Under the pieces are notes generated by a model. That model saw nothing but the letters and a program-made list of their open reading frames with translations, was not told the origin of the DNA and made no database searches. The translations under genes were made by a program, and so were the position numbers. 8,815 bases of DNA from Gammaproteobacteria bacterium (GTDB lineage Bacteria > Pseudomonadota > Gammaproteobacteria > Pseudomonadales > UBA7434): the NCBI GenBank assembly GCA_024280785.1, contig JAJRPK010000477.1:1-8815 (forward strand), written 5' to 3'. Numbering within the stretch: the stretch's first letter is position 1; every line of letters begins with the position of its first letter. Of this stretch, positions 5,866-8,815 are shown piece after piece.

Positions 5866-6950
5866 AAGACAGTTTGTTAGCCAAGTTAGATTCTATCAGC
5901 GAAAGATATGAAGAGTTAGGTGCGTTGCTCAGTGATCCAGAGGTCATCGCCGAGCAAAAAAAGTTTCGTGCCTTTTCGCAAGAGTACGCTGAAATCGAAC
6001 CGGTGGTTAAGTGTTTTTCAGAATACTCGGCGACCAAGGAGCAAATGTCAGAGGCTGAAAGCTTGCTTAAAGACGAAGACCCCGAAATGCGAGCAATGGC
6101 AACAGAAGATTTTCTCGAATCAAAAAAAGACGTAGAGATACTTGAAGTAGAGTTACAGCGTTTGTTGTTGCCGCGCGATGCCAACGATAAAAATAACGTT
6201 TTTCTTGAGGTGAGAGCAGGAACAGGTGGCGACGAAGCAGCTATTTTTGCCGGTGATTTGTTTCGTATGTATCTGCGTTATGCTGAGTCACGTGGCTGGA
6301 AGGTCGAAATACTTAATGAGCGTTTCGGTGACCATGGTGGCTACAAAGAAGTTATTTCCCGGGTGTCTGGCAAGGATGTTTACGCGAGTTTAAAGTTTGA
6401 GTCGGGAGCTCATCGAGTTCAGAGAGTCCCCGAAACTGAGTCACAGGGTCGGGTTCATACATCAGCTTGCACAGTAGCGATTATGCCTGAGGCCGATGAT
6501 TTAGAAGAAATCGAAATTAATAAGGCCGACTTGCGTATAGATACTTTTAGGGCTTCGGGTGCGGGAGGTCAACATGTCAATAAAACTGATTCGGCCATTC
6601 GTATTACCCATTTGCCTAGCGGCGTGGTGGTGGAATGTCAGGACGAACGGTCTCAGCATAAAAATAAGGCGCGAGCGTTGTCTTTACTGCAAGCGCGGTT
6701 AATGGATTCAGCAAAGACTGCAGCGGATCAAGCGCAGGCTAACGAGCGTAGAAATTTGGTGGGTAGTGGTGATCGGTCAGAGCGAATTCGGACCTATAAT
6801 TTCCCGCAGGGGAGGATGACAGATCATCGCATAAACCTCACTCTTTATCGGTTAGGTGAAATAATGGAAGGGCAGCTAGGAGAGGTGATTGAACCTTTAG
6901 TGAGTGAGTATCAGGCTGATTTATTGACGGCACTTGGCGCTGCCGATTAA
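5862..6950 (+). CDS. prfA: Peptide chain release factor 1 (RF1)
   Basis: Recognises UAA and UAG in the ribosomal A site and triggers hydrolysis of peptidyl-tRNA. The 362 aa are the normal length. The N-terminal helical domain (1-100) is followed by the conserved core EVRAGTGGDEAAIFAGDLFRM (about 116-136). The stop-codon recognition P-x-T motif appears as PET at 190-192 within HRVQRVPETESQGRVHTSAC. The catalytic loop RASGAGGQHVNKTDSAIR has GGQ at 235-237, and Gln237 is the residue methylated by PrmC. The ATG at 5862 overlaps the hemA stop by four bases (ATGA), so translation is probably coupled; the hemA-prfA pair is widespread in Gammaproteobacteria. No missing key residue is seen. Confidence 0.99.
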   Translation: MKDSLLAKLDSISERYEELGALLSDPEVIAEQKKFRAFSQEYAEIEPVVKCFSEYSATKEQMSEAESLLKDEDPEMRAMATEDFLESKKDVEILEVELQRLLLPRDANDKNNVFLEVRAGTGGDEAAIFAGDLFRMYLRYAESRGWKVEILNERFGDHGGYKEVISRVSGKDVYASLKFESGAHRVQRVPETESQGRVHTSACTVAIMPEADDLEEIEINKADLRIDTFRASGAGGQHVNKTDSAIRITHLPSGVVVECQDERSQHKNKARALSLLQARLMDSAKTAADQAQANERRNLVGSGDRSERIRTYNFPQGRMTDHRINLTLYRLGEIMEGQLGEVIEPLVSEYQADLLTALGAAD

Positions 6951-7026
6951 TCAAATAAAAGCCGTCAAAATTAAAACAGTCGTCAACGATAAATATCTTC
7001 ACTATGTCCTTAAGCGATAAGCAGCG

Positions 7027-7986
7027 ATGATGCGCCTTTCTCATCTACTTGCACAGAGTGCAGAAAGTATAGCGAATGTTTCAAATTGCGAAAATCGCAG
7101 CGATAGCGTTAGATTAGATGCTGAGTTGCTGATTGCCTATGCATTAAAGAAAACTCGTAGTTATTTGTTTGCCCACTCTGAAGATATGATTGAGCCGTCT
7201 TCGGTGCTTAAAGTGCAGGAGTTGATTGCACGCCGAGTGAAGGGCGTTCCCGTTGCTTATCTATTGGGTGAAAAAGAATTTTGGTCGCTACCATTAAAGG
7301 TCGACGAGCGGGTTCTTATTCCCCGTTCTGATACCGAGGCTATGATAGAAAAGATTTTGAGCCTTGAATTGCCGGAGCATTCCGTAGTCGCAGATTTAGG
7401 AACAGGCAGTGGGGCGATTGCACTTGCCTTAGCGACAGAGAGGTCGTCATGGTTTGTTATTGCAACGGATATGCAGTCAGAGGCTCTGCAAGTGGCGGCG
7501 GAAAACTGCCATCGCATTTTTAACCCAGGTCAGCGTGCTCAAAATGATCGTGCGGTCGGTGATTATCTAGCGAATAAATCGCCAGCCGATAATTCTCCCT
7601 TTGATAGCCCTCCTTTCAATAGCCAAAGGAATGTTGTTCTGGTTCAAGCGAAATGGATGGCGGGCTTGGGTCGTGAATGCTTTGATTTGGTGGTTTCCAA
7701 TCCACCCTATATCGATGAAAAAGACGGTCATTTAGCGCAGGGAGATGTAAGGTTTGAGCCGAACTGTGCCTTGGTAAGTGCCGATGGAGGGCTGGCTGAT
7801 ATCGAAACTATAATTCAGCAGGCGAACTTTAGTTTAAAACAAAATGGATTGTTAGTGCTGGAGCATGGTTTCCAGCAGGCTGAAGATGTAGATATTCTGT
7901 TAGGTCTCAAGGGTTATAGCAATATTGATTGTGGTTTAGATCTTTCGGGCCAGTCAAGATATACGTTGGCTAAAAGAGGGGGTTAA
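7027..7986 (+). CDS. prmC: Release factor glutamine N5-methyltransferase with an extra loop
   Basis: Methylates the glutamine of the GGQ motif in RF1 and RF2 using S-adenosylmethionine, which speeds peptide release. The N-terminal helical domain includes RLDAELLIAYALKKTRSYL (29-47), GVPVAYLLGEKEFWSLPLKV (73-92) and LIPRSDTE (97-104). The SAM-binding motif I is DLGTGSGAIALALA (123-136), with acidic D148 at the end of the next strand. The catalytic NPPYID is at 225-230, followed by EKDGHLAQGDVRFEP. The protein is 319 aa against 277 in E. coli. Most of the excess is a Pro/Ser/Asn/Asp-rich insertion of about 32 residues at about 167-200, between the SAM-domain helix and the strand before NPPY. 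Tandem ATGs at 7027 and 7030 are equally possible starts. It lies 76 bp after prfA, whose product is its substrate. Confidence 0.97.
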   Translation: MMRLSHLLAQSAESIANVSNCENRSDSVRLDAELLIAYALKKTRSYLFAHSEDMIEPSSVLKVQELIARRVKGVPVAYLLGEKEFWSLPLKVDERVLIPRSDTEAMIEKILSLELPEHSVVADLGTGSGAIALALATERSSWFVIATDMQSEALQVAAENCHRIFNPGQRAQNDRAVGDYLANKSPADNSPFDSPPFNSQRNVVLVQAKWMAGLGRECFDLVVSNPPYIDEKDGHLAQGDVRFEPNCALVSADGGLADIETIIQQANFSLKQNGLLVLEHGFQQAEDVDILLGLKGYSNIDCGLDLSGQSRYTLAKRGG

Positions 7987-8020
7987 ATCTTGGCTGCTTT
8001 TAGTTTTATTGTTCTTGGTT

Positions 8021-8455
8021 CTAGGCGGAAATGTCTACTGTTAGGTCGCAAAAACGTTCGACGGTTTGGATTAGCTCGCCCAAATTAAATGGCGCAATAA
8101 AAACGGCATTGGCTCCACTTTGGGAGGCCATTAGCTTGATGCTGTCGGCTGTAATGTCCAGAGAGTTGAACTCTTCTTTGCGAAGCACGGCGATAATATG
8201 CATTTGACGGTGGTGCGCGCGCAGTTCTTCAATCAGCGAAAGGCCATCCATATCATTTAATATTAAGTCGACAAAGGCGATTTTCGACCCTTCAACAATT
8301 TGCAAGCATTCGCTAGCACTTTGAGCCGAAACCAAACGGTAAAGATTAGAGTCTAAAGCCGACTCAAGAATGCCTCGCAATTGCTGGCTGTTCTCCGTCA
8401 GCGTTAGTACTTGTCTCTCGAATGAAGAGGACTGAATGGCGGTGGATTGGTTCAT
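8021..8455 (-). CDS. Stand-alone receiver-domain protein with a degenerate active site
   Basis: At 144 aa it consists of a single CheY-like receiver (REC) fold and no output domain. After a 14-residue lead, strand 1 is QVLTLTEN, where the usual acidic pair is replaced by T20-E21. Strand 3 is KIAFVDLILNDMDGLSLIEEL, with the expected phospho-acceptor Asp63 and the typical DxxGLxLIEEL continuation. Strand 4 is HIIAVLR, with Leu91 where Thr/Ser is normal. Strand 5 is AVFIAPFNLGEL, with Ala121 in place of the invariant Lys before Pro-Phe. Three of the five signature positions are therefore altered, so it may be a pseudo-receiver or bind a partner without normal phosphorylation. The ATG at 8455 is the first possible start, because TAA lies just upstream in frame. 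It is convergent with prmC (34-bp gap) and 51 bp downstream of the partial gene on its right, so these two may be co-transcribed. Confidence 0.8.
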   Translation of the reverse strand: MNQSTAIQSSSFERQVLTLTENSQQLRGILESALDSNLYRLVSAQSASECLQIVEGSKIAFVDLILNDMDGLSLIEELRAHHRQMHIIAVLRKEEFNSLDITADSIKLMASQSGANAVFIAPFNLGELIQTVERFCDLTVDISA

Positions 8456-8506
8456 AAGTTATGCCTACGTACCTTTCGCGAAATGTGAAGCCTCCATTCT
8501 AGGGGT

Positions 8507-8815
8507 TTATATTGGTTCCGGCAAGCTTGACAGGCTCCTAATTTTAGCATCTGATTTGTCAGGTTTATCGTCATCGTTGTCATCATCACTGTCATCTTGG
8601 GTTTGCTTGAATAGTAACTGTAAAGAGATAACACCGTCATTGTGCTCCATTAGTACGTGGCCATCGTTGTTGTGAGCCATTGAAATAACGTTATTGCTAT
8701 TGTTGAGAGAATGAGGTGAGGCCGTAGCATTCCTTGCCGTTTTTATCATTTTGTCAAAATCTTTTTCGTCGAGGTTGTCGCTCTTTGTTTTAACCGTTAG
8801 AACGATATGCTTTCC
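8507..8815 (-). CDS. Unrecognised protein, C-terminal part, with an Asp-rich tail; cut by the window edge
   Basis: The frame is open from the right edge to a TAA at 8509-8507, giving at least 102 residues; the start is outside the window. The visible part begins GKHIVLTVKTKSDNLDEKDF. It includes NVISMAHNNDGHVLMEHNDG followed by VISLQLLFKQ, which look like alternating beta strands. It then ends in a low-complexity acidic tail, DDSDDDNDDD (plus 8567-8596), and KPDKSDAKIRSL. There is no transmembrane segment or catalytic motif I can name. The ATG at 8749 could be an internal start, but the coding character continues upstream of it. It lies just upstream of the receiver-like gene in the same orientation, which suggests a shared transcript; the function is unknown. 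Confidence 0.6.
   Translation of the reverse strand, partial: GKHIVLTVKTKSDNLDEKDFDKMIKTARNATASPHSLNNSNNVISMAHNNDGHVLMEHNDGVISLQLLFKQTQDDSDDDNDDDKPDKSDAKIRSLSSLPEPI

Noticed and set aside
6429..6437. RF1 stop-codon recognition motif reads PET rather than the PAT of E. coli
   Set aside because: The motif is P-x-T and, as I recall, PET occurs in other gammaproteobacterial RF1 proteins, so it is not evidence of altered codon reading.
7987..8020. Bidirectional terminator between prmC and the receiver-like gene
   Set aside because: T-rich stretches are present but no convincing hairpin was found by eye.
8474..8483. TTTCGCGAAA palindrome before the receiver-like gene
   Set aside because: 10-bp perfect palindromes are expected several times by chance in a window of this size.

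Overview
The window is a mostly housekeeping stretch of a gammaproteobacterial chromosome with moderate GC. The gene order TPR lipoprotein - lolB - ispE - tRNA-Gln - prs on the minus strand, divergent from hemA - prfA - prmC on the plus strand, is the arrangement known from Pseudomonas and related marine Gammaproteobacteria such as the Cellvibrionales. The lineage assignment is an inference from this synteny and from protein similarity recalled by eye, not from a search.

Left half (minus strand, read from about 4080 down to 1): a TPR outer-membrane lipoprotein, lolB (lipoprotein insertion into the outer membrane) and ispE (isoprenoid precursor synthesis) form a tightly coupled operon. Both internal junctions are 4-base overlaps in which the stop TGA sits inside a non-ATG start (TTGA for lolB, GTGA for ispE). 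Below ispE come a short array of degenerate 13-bp tandem repeats, a tRNA-Gln(UUG) gene, a 134-bp leader and the first 71 codons of prs, which runs off the left edge.

Centre: 4084-4419 is an intergenic region between the divergent operons. It holds a plausible sigma70-type promoter for hemA and a set of helically phased direct repeats on the side of the TPR operon. A perfect 18-bp palindrome lies at the likely start of the TPR gene.

Right half (plus strand): hemA (glutamyl-tRNA reductase, first step of tetrapyrrole synthesis) overlaps prfA (release factor 1) by ATGA. prmC follows after 76 bp; its product methylates the GGQ glutamine of RF1. Beyond prmC, in convergent orientation, are a stand-alone receiver-like protein with a degenerate active site and the C-terminal part of an unrecognised protein with an aspartate-rich tail that runs off the right edge.

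No mobile element, CRISPR array, phage or defence gene is visible. The most unusual observations are a 41-residue insertion in HemA directly before the catalytic cysteine, which looks like a decayed tandem duplication of the catalytic-loop segment; loop insertions in PrmC (built from 15-bp repeats) and IspE; the 18-bp palindrome; and the degenerate receiver. I see no convincing new multi-gene system.
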